Translations under genes and position numbers: made by a program
The notes under the pieces: generated by a model
What the model saw: only the letters and a program-made list of their open reading frames with translations
Told to the model about the DNA's origin: nothing
The model's database searches: none
NCBI GenBank assembly: GCA_049325275.1
Contig: JBMOLU010000001.1
Location: forward strand, 310,001-374,000
Origin: CAIQJJ01 sp049325275
GTDB lineage: Bacteria > Chloroflexota > Anaerolineae > Anaerolineales > UBA4823
DNA: 64,000 nucleotides
Reading direction: 5' to 3'
Shown here: positions 11,191-19,411 of the stretch, piece by piece
Layout: every line of letters begins with the position of its first letter
Position numbering within the stretch: the first letter of the stretch is position 1

Positions 11191-11997
11191 TCATCGCTCA
11201 CGTTTGAAGAGCGTTACCGCGAGCAGGCGCATCAGGGGCTGGGTGAGCGGACTGGTTGTCATGAAAACCAGCAACTGGTAGAGAAGCCCCGGAACGACGA
11301 CCACATTTTTCCCTTTACGCAGTTCAGCAAGCGATGGGTTGACGATTTGCTCGGCGGTCAGCCACATAAAGTTGGGGACTGAAGAGCGCTGAAAGTTTTT
11401 ATATTCCGGGCTGTCGTGAAATTCGGTGACCGTGAAACCCGGGCAAAGCGCCTGCACTTTTACGGGGGTTTTGCGTAGTTCCAGGGCAAGCCCGCGTGAG
11501 AAGGCGATCAAAGAGGCCTTGGTCGCGTGGTAAAGCGTGGCGCTGCCACGGGCGACAAAGGCAGCCACCGACGAGACGTTGATGATGCCCCCTTTCTGGT
11601 GCGCCAACATCACCGGCAGGGCGGCGCGGGTAAGCCGTACGGTTGCGGCAACGTGGACCTGAACCATGTCCAGTTGCCCCTGTTCTTCATCTTCCCAAAA
11701 GCAGCCTGCCTGCCCAAAGCCGGCGTTGTTGACGAGCAAATCTAGCTCCTCGCAGGCGCGGATACGTTCGACCACCCGCTCGACGTCCACAGGCTGTGCC
11801 AGGTCGGCAGGGAATGACTCTACCAGCACGGCGTGTTTAGCCCGGATTTCGGACGCGAGGGCATCCAGCCGCTGCTTGCGACGCGCCACCAGGATCAGGT
11901 TGTACCCATCTGCGGCCAACCGGCGGGCAAAAGCTGCCCCAATGCCCGATGAAGCGCCTGTGATCAGCGCAAACGGCAAGTGATTTGCAGTGTTCAT
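11191..11997 (-). CDS. Short-chain dehydrogenase/reductase (classical SDR)
   Basis: 268 residues. A Rossmann start with TGASSGIGAAFARRLAADG (the TGxxxGIG cofactor loop) is followed by NNAGFG, a Ser in INVSSVAAF, and YHATKASL carrying the catalytic Tyr and Lys. The arginines after the second strand (VARRKQRLD) suggest NADP(H) preference. The C-terminus carries a hydrophobic segment (LLYQLLVFMTTSPLTQPLMRLL), as in the YqjQ/DltE-like SDR group that may associate with membranes. Substrate unknown. It lies 22 bp below the transporter gene, so the two are probably one transcript. Confidence 0.85.
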   Translation of the reverse strand: MNTANHLPFALITGASSGIGAAFARRLAADGYNLILVARRKQRLDALASEIRAKHAVLVESFPADLAQPVDVERVVERIRACEELDLLVNNAGFGQAGCFWEDEEQGQLDMVQVHVAATVRLTRAALPVMLAHQKGGIINVSSVAAFVARGSATLYHATKASLIAFSRGLALELRKTPVKVQALCPGFTVTEFHDSPEYKNFQRSSVPNFMWLTAEQIVNPSLAELRKGKNVVVVPGLLYQLLVFMTTSPLTQPLMRLLAVTLFKRER

Positions 11998-12019
11998 AGA
12001 GATGCCTTTCTTTCGTGGT

Positions 12020-13636
12020 TTATTGGCTCAAGATTTGCACTAGAACTTGGGCCAGCAAGATCTTGAAGATCAGCGCAACGGGATAGACGCTAGCATAAGA
12101 GACTGCCGGCAGGTCCATTTCCGTTTGGGCGTTGGCAGCGTTCATCCCCGGTGGGTTGGTCATGCAGGCACACAGTGCGCCCATCGTCGCCAGAATATTC
12201 ATGCGGTAAAAACGATCCATCATAACGATACCGGCGATCACCGACAGGGTCGTGATCAGAGCGCCACCGATCAGCAAGCCCGGCCCTTGCTGCTGCAAGA
12301 TGCTCACAAAACGCGCCCCAGCATTAACGCCTGCCCCGGCAAGAAACAGCATCAGGCCCAGCTCGCGCGAAAGGTTGCGTGCGGCGACCGGGGCGTAGAA
12401 ACGCAGTGGGCCGATGCGCCCGAAATGTGCGATCAGCAAGCTGACCATAAAAGCGCCCCCGGCCATGCCCAGTTTGACCGAGATGCCGTTACCCAGCGGG
12501 ATGGGAACCAGGCCGGCGCAAATGCCCAACAGCAGGCCGGCCAGGAACGGCACCATATTCGTCTCATCGGCCTTGTGCGCGCCACCACGCGCCAGGTTGG
12601 CGAAGGTATCGACGGCATCCCGGTTGCCGACCACACGAATGGTGTCACCCATTTCGAGGGTGGCGGTGCCGATCGGGGTAATTTCCAATCCCTGGCGGCG
12701 AATACGGGTAATGACGACCATGTACCGTTCCCATATTTTTATCGAGCCGAGTGGTTTGCCGCAAATGGTTTCTTGGGTGATTTCCACGTCCAGGCTGATG
12801 ACGCGGGTGTTGTCGTCCATATTTTCGTGAACTTCCTCCCCCAGCAAGAACTGCATTTTTTCCTGCTCGGCGGGCGTGCCCACGACCATCACCACATCAC
12901 CCATTTGAAGGACGGCATCTCTTTCTGCCGCGAAGACGCGCTTGCCTCGTTTGATGCGCGAGATGTTCGCCAGGCTCATGCGGTGAGGGTTGATGTCCGA
13001 AACGGTTTTTCCGGCGCAATTGGGATTGGTGATGCGGTACTGGCGCGCTTGCAGGCCGGGCGTTTCCGCCTGTTTTTCTTGCAGCCATGCATTTTCGGCC
13101 TGACTCAGGTCACGCCGAAGCAGGCGCGGCATGAACTGGATGAGCAGCACCACGCCGATCATGCTGAAGGGATAGGCGATCCCATAACCAACCGAAGCGC
13201 TGCTGCCCATCCCCGGCGCGACGCGCTCGATAGCGTCGATGGCGGCAGCCAGGGCCGGTGTGCAGGTCATCGCCCCGGCATACAGGCCGGCGGCCAGGGC
13301 ATAGTCCAGGCGCAGCGCGTACGCCACACCTAACGTCACCAGGGCGCCGGTCGCCACGCTGGCAAAGGCAATGACGACGAACTGGATGCCGCGCCGGCGA
13401 AACGTGCGAAAGAAGCGCGGCCCGGCCGAAAGCCCAACAGCATACACGAACAGAAGCAGGCCGAGTTCCATGACCGCGCGTGGAACTTCGAAACCAAAGT
13501 GCCCGAACACCAGGCCGACGAACAGCACCCCGGCTGCGCCGAGCGATACCCCCCTGAACGACCAGCGCCCGATCCACGAACCGAGCGCCAAAATTGCAAA
13601 CAGGATAAACATGGGTTCAGAGAACAGGTTTTCCAT
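12020..13636 (-). CDS. AspT/YidE-type transporter with two RCK_C (TrkA-C) domains
   Basis: 538 residues from the chosen start. Two blocks of about five TM helices flank a cytoplasmic region with two TrkA-C/RCK_C domains (~200-280 and ~285-365; GDVVMVVGTPAEQEKM and GDTIRVVGNRDAVDTF). This is the layout of the aspartate:alanine exchanger family. Conserved membrane stretches include YAGAMTCTPALAAA and, near the end, GALCACMTNPPGMNAA. Substrate unknown; RCK_C domains usually bind small ligands. The frame opens nine codons earlier, but the ATG at 13636 sits seven bases after a TATAAT, which supports a leaderless start there. Confidence 0.85.
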   Translation of the reverse strand: MENLFSEPMFILFAILALGSWIGRWSFRGVSLGAAGVLFVGLVFGHFGFEVPRAVMELGLLLFVYAVGLSAGPRFFRTFRRRGIQFVVIAFASVATGALVTLGVAYALRLDYALAAGLYAGAMTCTPALAAAIDAIERVAPGMGSSASVGYGIAYPFSMIGVVLLIQFMPRLLRRDLSQAENAWLQEKQAETPGLQARQYRITNPNCAGKTVSDINPHRMSLANISRIKRGKRVFAAERDAVLQMGDVVMVVGTPAEQEKMQFLLGEEVHENMDDNTRVISLDVEITQETICGKPLGSIKIWERYMVVITRIRRQGLEITPIGTATLEMGDTIRVVGNRDAVDTFANLARGGAHKADETNMVPFLAGLLLGICAGLVPIPLGNGISVKLGMAGGAFMVSLLIAHFGRIGPLRFYAPVAARNLSRELGLMLFLAGAGVNAGARFVSILQQQGPGLLIGGALITTLSVIAGIVMMDRFYRMNILATMGALCACMTNPPGMNAANAQTEMDLPAVSYASVYPVALIFKILLAQVLVQILSQ

Positions 13637-13649
13637 AGGCCGAATTATA
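13637..13649 (-). promoter_or_regulatory. -10 box of a leaderless promoter (transporter)
   Basis: On the minus strand TATAAT (13649-13644) is followed by seven bases and the ATG at 13636. It lies back to back with the sixA -10 box at 13681. Confidence 0.5.
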
Positions 13650-13680
13650 TCAATGCAGGCCATCTGGAGCAGGTTTTCAG

Positions 13681-13692
13681 TATAATCAGCCT
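13681..13692 (+). promoter_or_regulatory. -10 box of a leaderless promoter (sixA)
   Basis: TATAAT at 13681-13686 is followed by six bases and the ATG at 13693. The two divergent -10 boxes are 31 bp apart, so their polymerase footprints overlap. Confidence 0.5.
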
Positions 13693-14178
13693 ATGAAAAC
13701 CCTCTTTATTCTCCGCCATGCGAAGTCATCGTCCAAGTATCCCGAACTTTCAGACCGCCAGCGTCCGCTCAATAAACGTGGGCAGTTACAGGCGCCGTTG
13801 GTCGGCCAGTACGTTCGCTCGTTCGATCTGACCCCCGATCTGATCCTCAGTTCCCCCGCCCGCCGGGCGCGTGAAACGGCGATTGCGGTTGCAAACGAGT
13901 GCGGGTACGATGGCGAGGTGGATTTCGTGGAAAGTTTCTACCCCGGCGATCCGGAGGATTATATCGACGTTTTGCGCGATCTGCCAGATGCGGCGGAGCG
14001 TGTGATGGTGGTCGGCCACAACCCGGGGTTGGAATGTTTGCTGGCCGGTTTCCTGCGTTACGCGGAGACGCTCCCTACGGCGATGCTGGCGCACGTCGAA
14101 TTGAACGTCCATCACTGGTGGGAATTGTGTGACGATACGCGCGGCAAGCTCGTCCGGCTGTGGCGGCCCGAGGTTTAA
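13693..14178 (+). CDS. sixA: SixA-type phosphohistidine phosphatase
   Basis: 161 residues, a histidine-phosphatase (phosphoglycerate-mutase-like) fold without cap. The LFILRHAKSS motif carries the nucleophile His9 and Arg8; LSSPARRARETA is the usual second motif and VVGHNPG carries the other catalytic His109. SixA enzymes dephosphorylate phosphohistidine on HPt or PTS proteins. No histidine kinase or PTS gene is nearby, so the target is unknown. The next gene starts 14 bp downstream, so the two are probably co-transcribed. The start is set by the -10 box six bases upstream. Confidence 0.85.
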   Translation: MKTLFILRHAKSSSKYPELSDRQRPLNKRGQLQAPLVGQYVRSFDLTPDLILSSPARRARETAIAVANECGYDGEVDFVESFYPGDPEDYIDVLRDLPDAAERVMVVGHNPGLECLLAGFLRYAETLPTAMLAHVELNVHHWWELCDDTRGKLVRLWRPEV

Positions 14179-14192
14179 GGAACGCAACAGCC

Positions 14193-15842
14193 ATGCCCGA
14201 TCTTGTCCACAGTCTGCAAGGACGCGATCTCGGCCATCTGCGCATCGTGGCGAACCTGTGGGGGCTTGATTTCGAGGCACCCGATGCACGCACGGGCCGG
14301 CAGCGCCTGGTGCCGCTTCTGCTGGCCGGGCGTGCCGCGCAAGACGTAACCGATGCCTTGCCGGGCGAAGCGCGCGCCGCCCTGGAAGATTTGATCCAGC
14401 ACGAGGGCCGGCTGCCGTGGCCGCTTTTTACGCGGCGTTATGGGCAGGTGCGCGAAATGGGCCATGCCGCACGCGACCGCCAGCGGCCCTGGCGCAACGA
14501 AGCATCACCGGCCGAAGCTTTGTGGTATCGTGCACTGGTGGCGCGCTCGTTTTTCGATACGCCGGCAGGTCCCGAAGAGTTCGCCTACATCCCTGAAGAT
14601 TTGCTGCCATTAATCCCCGTGCGGTATGGACGGCCGCAGCCGGCCGAACGGCCAGAGCCGGTCGATCGGCCGGAGCCGTTCGGCCGTCCGGCAACGCCCT
14701 CCGAACGGGCCAACCCTACGCTCGCAACCGACCATATTCTCGATCATGCCACTACGCTCCTGGCGGCGCTGCGCCTGGGCGTAACGCTCGAAGCCGCACT
14801 GCCGTTTGGCCTGGCAGACCTGCTGGAAGCGGCCGAACTGCTCGATGCAAACGCCGTTCCGCTGCCCGAACCCACGCGCGCGTTTCTCGAAGCGCCGCGT
14901 GGCGAAGCCCTGTCACAGCTTTTTTGTGCCTGGCAGCCCAGCAGCCGCTTCAATGAGTTGCGCCAGATCCCCGGCCTGCACTGCGAAGGGGAATGGCGCA
15001 ATGATCCTTTGCGGGCACGCCAGGCCGTTCTCGGTTTCCTTTCCAGCATCGAAGCGGGAAAATGGTGGAGCCTGAACGCTTTCCTGGCCGATATTCGCCA
15101 ACGTCAGCCTGACTTTCAGCGCACGGCGGGCGACTATGATTCCTGGTACATCCGTGAGGAAGAAAGCGGCGAATACCTGCGCGGCTTTCAAAACTGGGAG
15201 AAAGTGGACGGGGCATTGGTTCGCTACCTGATCGCCGGGCCGCTGCACTGGCTGGGTGTGCTGGATGTGGCTTCTTCGACGCCAGATGGCCCGGTGACGG
15301 CTTTTCGTTACTCACCATGGGCCGAAAAACTGCTGCGCGGTGAAGCGCCAACCGGCCTGCTCCTGGAAGACAAGTCGATCAAAGTCGATTCCAGCGCCCG
15401 CCTGATCGTTCCGCGCCTGGCGCCGCGCCCGGTGCGCTACCAACTCGCCCGTTTTGCCGAATGGGATGCCTACCAGGACGATCGATACCGCTATCACATT
15501 ACCCCGGCCACGCTGGTGCGCGCCCGCCAACAGGGCTTGACGGTCAACCACCTGCTGGCTTTGCTGCGCCGCCACGCCGAAAGTGTTTCTCCAAACCTGA
15601 CGAAGGCGCTTGCCCGCTGGGAAGAACACGGTGTAGAAGCCACGCTCGAATCGGTGACCATCCTACGCGTTTCGTCGCCGGAGCTGTTGCAGCGCTTGCG
15701 TACCTCACGAGCGGCGCGCTTCCTGGGCGATCCATTGGGGCCGACGACCGTTATCGTCAAGCGCGGGGCAGAGCAAAAGGTGCTGGACGCGCTGGCTGAG
15801 ATGGGCTACCTGGGCATGGAACTTGCACGTTCTGCCGGGTAA
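14193..15842 (+). CDS. XPB/Ssl2 N-terminal-like (Helicase_C_3-type) protein without helicase motor
   Basis: 549 residues from the ATG at 14193, which has AAGGA 10-11 nt upstream. The C-terminal ~200 residues (SSARLIVPRLAPRPVRYQL, FAEWDAYQDDRYRYHITPATL, ALARWEEHGVEATLESVTILRV) match the helicase-associated domain found in front of XPB/Ssl2-like helicases. No Walker A or DEAH motif is present, so it is not a helicase by itself. A proline/glutamate-rich linker (~150-175, repeats of RPEP/AERP) separates an N-terminal helical region. It may be a DNA-repair or transcription accessory protein, but that is inference. Confidence 0.65.
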   Translation: MPDLVHSLQGRDLGHLRIVANLWGLDFEAPDARTGRQRLVPLLLAGRAAQDVTDALPGEARAALEDLIQHEGRLPWPLFTRRYGQVREMGHAARDRQRPWRNEASPAEALWYRALVARSFFDTPAGPEEFAYIPEDLLPLIPVRYGRPQPAERPEPVDRPEPFGRPATPSERANPTLATDHILDHATTLLAALRLGVTLEAALPFGLADLLEAAELLDANAVPLPEPTRAFLEAPRGEALSQLFCAWQPSSRFNELRQIPGLHCEGEWRNDPLRARQAVLGFLSSIEAGKWWSLNAFLADIRQRQPDFQRTAGDYDSWYIREEESGEYLRGFQNWEKVDGALVRYLIAGPLHWLGVLDVASSTPDGPVTAFRYSPWAEKLLRGEAPTGLLLEDKSIKVDSSARLIVPRLAPRPVRYQLARFAEWDAYQDDRYRYHITPATLVRARQQGLTVNHLLALLRRHAESVSPNLTKALARWEEHGVEATLESVTILRVSSPELLQRLRTSRAARFLGDPLGPTTVIVKRGAEQKVLDALAEMGYLGMELARSAG

Positions 15843-15857
15843 CAGCGCTTTTGCGGA

Positions 15858-15869
15858 TATAATTCTCCT
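15858..15869 (+). promoter_or_regulatory. -10 box of a leaderless promoter
   Basis: TATAAT at 15858-15863, six bases, then the ATG at 15870. It lies just after the stop codon of the preceding gene, so this gene has its own promoter despite a 27-bp gap. Confidence 0.5.
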
Positions 15870-18365
15870 ATGGCTACTGCTTTCGACCTAAATTTGCTCC
15901 CCCTGGCACGTCGCGCCGGGCAAGATCAATCCAGCCTACCCGGCCTGTATGTCGTCAATCCGCCGCGCCGCGCCGCACGCGGGCGTGCAGACGATCAACT
16001 GATCCTTTACCTGGCCTTGACCGGCTGCACATCTTGGAGCAGCGAACAACAGACGCAGTTGCTGGCCCGTACGGCGGAAATCTATTACGATACGACCGGC
16101 GCCGTAACGACGGCAGCAAGGGCAGCGATAGAGTTCTTGAACCAATACCTGCTGGAGCGTAACCTGCGCGCCGAAAGCGGGAAACGCCACGGCGCCGGTT
16201 GGTTTACGCTGGCCGTGGCTCGCGTCGAGCGTCTTTACCTGGTGCAAGCCGGGCGCATGCGCGTGTTTACGCTCGCAGCGGAAGGGACGCAGGAAATCTC
16301 CGATCCCGAATCGAGCGGTCCCGGGCTGGGATTGGCGCGCCCGCCGGTCTTCCGCTACTTCCAGGCCGAGTTGAAATCCGATGCCTACATTCTCATCGCG
16401 CCGGTGGTGCCGACTGGCTGGCAGGGACGCAGCTTACAGGGCATGTACAGCCAGGGGTTGGAGAGTATGCGCCGGCGTTTGCTCGGCCAGGCGGGCGCCG
16501 ATCTGGCCGCCGTGTTGATCCAGACGGTGGCTGGCGAGGGGAAAATGCGCCTGCTGTGGCCTAAGGCAGCGCTTTCAGCGCCGTCTGTGATGGATGGAAA
16601 AAGCGCACCTCTCCAGCCTCATCAACCTGCCCTCGCCCAAGCGCAGGTTTTGCAAGAAATCGTCGAGCCTGCTCCTATTCACGAACAGCTAACCGCAGCC
16701 GCCGGTGAAGCGCCTGGGGACTCCATCGCGCCAAAGTCCGAGCCGGCGCCCGCCACGCAAATGAACGCACCTGAACCGGCGGCGGCCGATGTCGCAGTTC
16801 CCGAAGCGGCGGCATCCAAAGCGGCTGTATCCGAACCGGTTGCACCGGATGGTGCTTCGCTGCCCGATGCCGAAACCGGCGAGGTACAGCCGGGCAGCAA
16901 CGCTCACTCCCAGGCCGGGCCAGCAACCTCGCCGCCCCCGGTGGAGGCCGTGCCAGGGCGCAGGCTCAACGATCAGCCGACCGTCCGGCCTGCTCGGCGC
17001 CAGCCGCCGGGCAGCGCATCGCCCGCCACAGAAAAGCTGAAGACGGCCACCATCACAACAGTTGCCGCCTTTGGGCGTGCCTTGCGGGTTATTTTCCGCC
17101 TGTTGGGGCGGCTGATCAAACGGATTTTGCCAGACGAGAGCCTGCTGAACATCCCGCCTTCGGCCATGGCTTTCCTGGCAATTGCCGTGCCCCTGGTTGT
17201 GTCGGTACTTGGCGGCATGATTTTTATTAAACGCGGTCTCTCGGCGCAGGCCCAGGACCTGTATGCTCATGCGATTGGGCTTGCCCAACAAGCGCGCGCC
17301 CAAACCGATCCGATGCTCCAGCGTGCGGCCTGGGGGAAAACTCTCGAGACGGTGGAACAGGCGGCGGATTTCGATCGTGGAAACAGCGATATCCAGGCGC
17401 TTAAAGCCGAAGCCAGTACGGCGCTCGACCTGCTCGACCGGGTGAAGCGCCTGGCTTACCGGTTGGCGTTAACGGAACCGATCAATCAGTCATTGAACAT
17501 CGTCCAGATGGTTGCTACCCAAGACGAACTGTACATGTTGACGGATGCCCAGGGCAGCGTCTTCCGCGCCTTGCAAACCAGTGCAGGTTATAAACCCGAC
17601 GAGACCTTTAACTGCGGCCCGAACGTATACGGAACGCGAGCGGTGGGTAAACTGGTCGACATTGTGCCGCTGCAACCCGGCGGCGAATTCAACGCCACGC
17701 TCTTGGGCATCGACTCGAACGCCAACCTGCTCTACTGTATTCCACACGAGCGCCCCAAGGCGATCGGCCTGGCCACGCCGACCACCGCCGGGTGGGGGAA
17801 AACCGGCCAATTTGCCATCGATTTGGACACGCAGAGCCTTTACGTGCTGGATACGGTTAAAAACAACGTGTGGATTTACGAAAATTCGCGGATCACCGAT
17901 CAGCCGATCGCCTTTTTCGACCCGACCATCGATGAAATCCCACCGCTCGGCAACATCGTCGATATGGCCGTTAACCGGGCAACGCTCTACCTGCTGCACG
18001 ATGACGGTCAAACGACTTTGTGCGAGTTCGGCCGTATCGAAGGCACACCCAACCGCTGCCAGTCACCGGTCTACTACCAGGACGATCGCCCAGGGCAGCA
18101 GAGCGGGCCGGTGATCGATGGTGCGCTGTTCAGCGCGATCCAATACGTAGCCCCACCGGATCCTTCCATTTTCATGTTGAATCCGGCCACACGCTCTGCC
18201 TATCAGTTCGGTGTGCTGCAACTGAACTTCTACTACCAGTATCGCCCCCAGTTTAGCGACTCTCCGGTGCCCGAAGAACCTGCCACGGCCTTTGCTATCA
18301 GCCCGGGCCGAAGCGTTTTCCTGGCCTTTGGCAGCCAGGTTTACGAAGCAAAAATCGTTCCTTGA
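15870..18365 (+). CDS. PP2C-like domain protein with TM segment and extracytoplasmic propeller-like domain
   Basis: 831 residues. The N-terminal ~225 residues show a degenerate PP2C (PPM) fold: ADDQLILYLALTG, AVARVERLYLVQAGRMRVFTL and SDAYILIAPVV align with PP2C strands, but the Asp-Gly-x-Gly-Gly metal motif is missing, so it is probably not a phosphatase. An Ala/Pro-rich linker (~230-390) leads to a TM segment (~430-455) and then a region with repeated four-strand-like units (DELYMLTDAQGSVFRAL, NANLLYCIPHE, QSLYVLDTVKNNVWIYENSR, ATLYLLHDDGQTTLCEFGR) that looks like a beta-propeller. The order suggests signal transfer across the membrane. It converges on the true PP2C gene, 8 bp away. Confidence 0.6.
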   Translation: MATAFDLNLLPLARRAGQDQSSLPGLYVVNPPRRAARGRADDQLILYLALTGCTSWSSEQQTQLLARTAEIYYDTTGAVTTAARAAIEFLNQYLLERNLRAESGKRHGAGWFTLAVARVERLYLVQAGRMRVFTLAAEGTQEISDPESSGPGLGLARPPVFRYFQAELKSDAYILIAPVVPTGWQGRSLQGMYSQGLESMRRRLLGQAGADLAAVLIQTVAGEGKMRLLWPKAALSAPSVMDGKSAPLQPHQPALAQAQVLQEIVEPAPIHEQLTAAAGEAPGDSIAPKSEPAPATQMNAPEPAAADVAVPEAAASKAAVSEPVAPDGASLPDAETGEVQPGSNAHSQAGPATSPPPVEAVPGRRLNDQPTVRPARRQPPGSASPATEKLKTATITTVAAFGRALRVIFRLLGRLIKRILPDESLLNIPPSAMAFLAIAVPLVVSVLGGMIFIKRGLSAQAQDLYAHAIGLAQQARAQTDPMLQRAAWGKTLETVEQAADFDRGNSDIQALKAEASTALDLLDRVKRLAYRLALTEPINQSLNIVQMVATQDELYMLTDAQGSVFRALQTSAGYKPDETFNCGPNVYGTRAVGKLVDIVPLQPGGEFNATLLGIDSNANLLYCIPHERPKAIGLATPTTAGWGKTGQFAIDLDTQSLYVLDTVKNNVWIYENSRITDQPIAFFDPTIDEIPPLGNIVDMAVNRATLYLLHDDGQTTLCEFGRIEGTPNRCQSPVYYQDDRPGQQSGPVIDGALFSAIQYVAPPDPSIFMLNPATRSAYQFGVLQLNFYYQYRPQFSDSPVPEEPATAFAISPGRSVFLAFGSQVYEAKIVP

Positions 18366-18373
18366 TACATACG

Positions 18374-19411
18374 CTATCGAGAGACCAGCAGGCCGGCGAT
18401 CAAAGCGAGTGGGGTGAAGTGCTGCACCGTCTGCTGCAAAGCGGAAACGCTCGAAGTTCGTGAGAAGTACCACCACAGCAAGAGGATGGCGAGGGTGGCC
18501 AGCGAAACCAACGCTGCGATAAGGATACAACCCACACCAACCTGAAGGGGGCCAAGGTTGAAACGTTCCACGCCGGCGGGTACACCGTTATACTCGCCGG
18601 TTGCGATATTTTCTGGGACCTCCGCCAAGGCAATGGTGATATTGTCATGTCCACCACGAGCGTTAGCCAGGTTGACCAAACCCTGCATGGCCTGCTCGCG
18701 TGGGTAAGCGATAACGGCGCGGTGGATCTCGGGTGCCGTTACCAAGTCGGTCAGCCCATCTGTGCAAAGAAGCAGGCGATCGCCTGCCTGAATGCGCATG
18801 CCCTGGTGCGATTCGGCGCCTTCTTCGTTGGGATGCGCCCGCAGGTGGAAATCAGGTTCATTGTGATTGAGTGAACCGAGGTGGCGGTGAATGACGTGTG
18901 CGTTTGGGTGCCCGGCCACTTGATCGGGGGTCAGGATGCCGTGCGTGAGCGCTTCCTGAATCCAGGTGTGATCGGTGGTTACCTGCCAGATTGAATCGCC
19001 GCGCACCAGGTAGAGGCGTGAGTCGCCAACCCAGGTGGCGTAGAGCCTGTCACCGATTACCCAGGCGCACACACAGGTAGCGCCCATCCCCTGGCGGCTT
19101 TGATCTTCCTGTGCCGATTCCACGATCGCCTGGCTGGCCCCGGCCATGGCGTAACGCAACGTTTCCACGGGGTGCTGCGCGTCGCTTGCTGCCACGGCCT
19201 GCACGATACTTTCCACGGCGATTTGTGAAGCAATCTCACCGGCGCGGTGCCCACCCACGCCATCTGCGACAACGATCAAAACCGATGCGGTTGCATTTTG
19301 CTCGCTCAGGCGATAGGCCGCAATGGCATAACGATCCTCGTTTTCTTTTCCTTTCATCCCCGGATGGGTAATTGCAGCGACATGTAAATGGGGATGTTCC
19401 GCAACAATCAT
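18374..19411 (-). CDS. PP2C-family Ser/Thr protein phosphatase with C-terminal TM anchor
   Basis: 345 residues. All main PP2C motifs are intact: KGKENEDRYA near the start, VVADGVGGHRAGEIAS (metal-binding Asp-Gly-x-Gly-Gly), LLLCTDGLTDLV and GGHDNITIAL. It should remove phosphate from Ser/Thr in a Mn/Mg-dependent way. A single TM segment near residues 300-322 anchors it with the catalytic domain inside. Its ATG overlaps the stop of the VWA-FHA gene by 4 bp (ATGA), indicating translational coupling. This pairs a phosphatase with a phosphothreonine-binding FHA partner. Confidence 0.9.
   Translation of the reverse strand: MIVAEHPHLHVAAITHPGMKGKENEDRYAIAAYRLSEQNATASVLIVVADGVGGHRAGEIASQIAVESIVQAVAASDAQHPVETLRYAMAGASQAIVESAQEDQSRQGMGATCVCAWVIGDRLYATWVGDSRLYLVRGDSIWQVTTDHTWIQEALTHGILTPDQVAGHPNAHVIHRHLGSLNHNEPDFHLRAHPNEEGAESHQGMRIQAGDRLLLCTDGLTDLVTAPEIHRAVIAYPREQAMQGLVNLANARGGHDNITIALAEVPENIATGEYNGVPAGVERFNLGPLQVGVGCILIAALVSLATLAILLLWWYFSRTSSVSALQQTVQHFTPLALIAGLLVSR

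Noticed and set aside
12047..13333. 428-residue plus-strand frame opposite the AspT-type transporter
   Set aside because: His/Gln/Asp-rich translation typical of an antisense frame; the opposite strand has a clear transporter.
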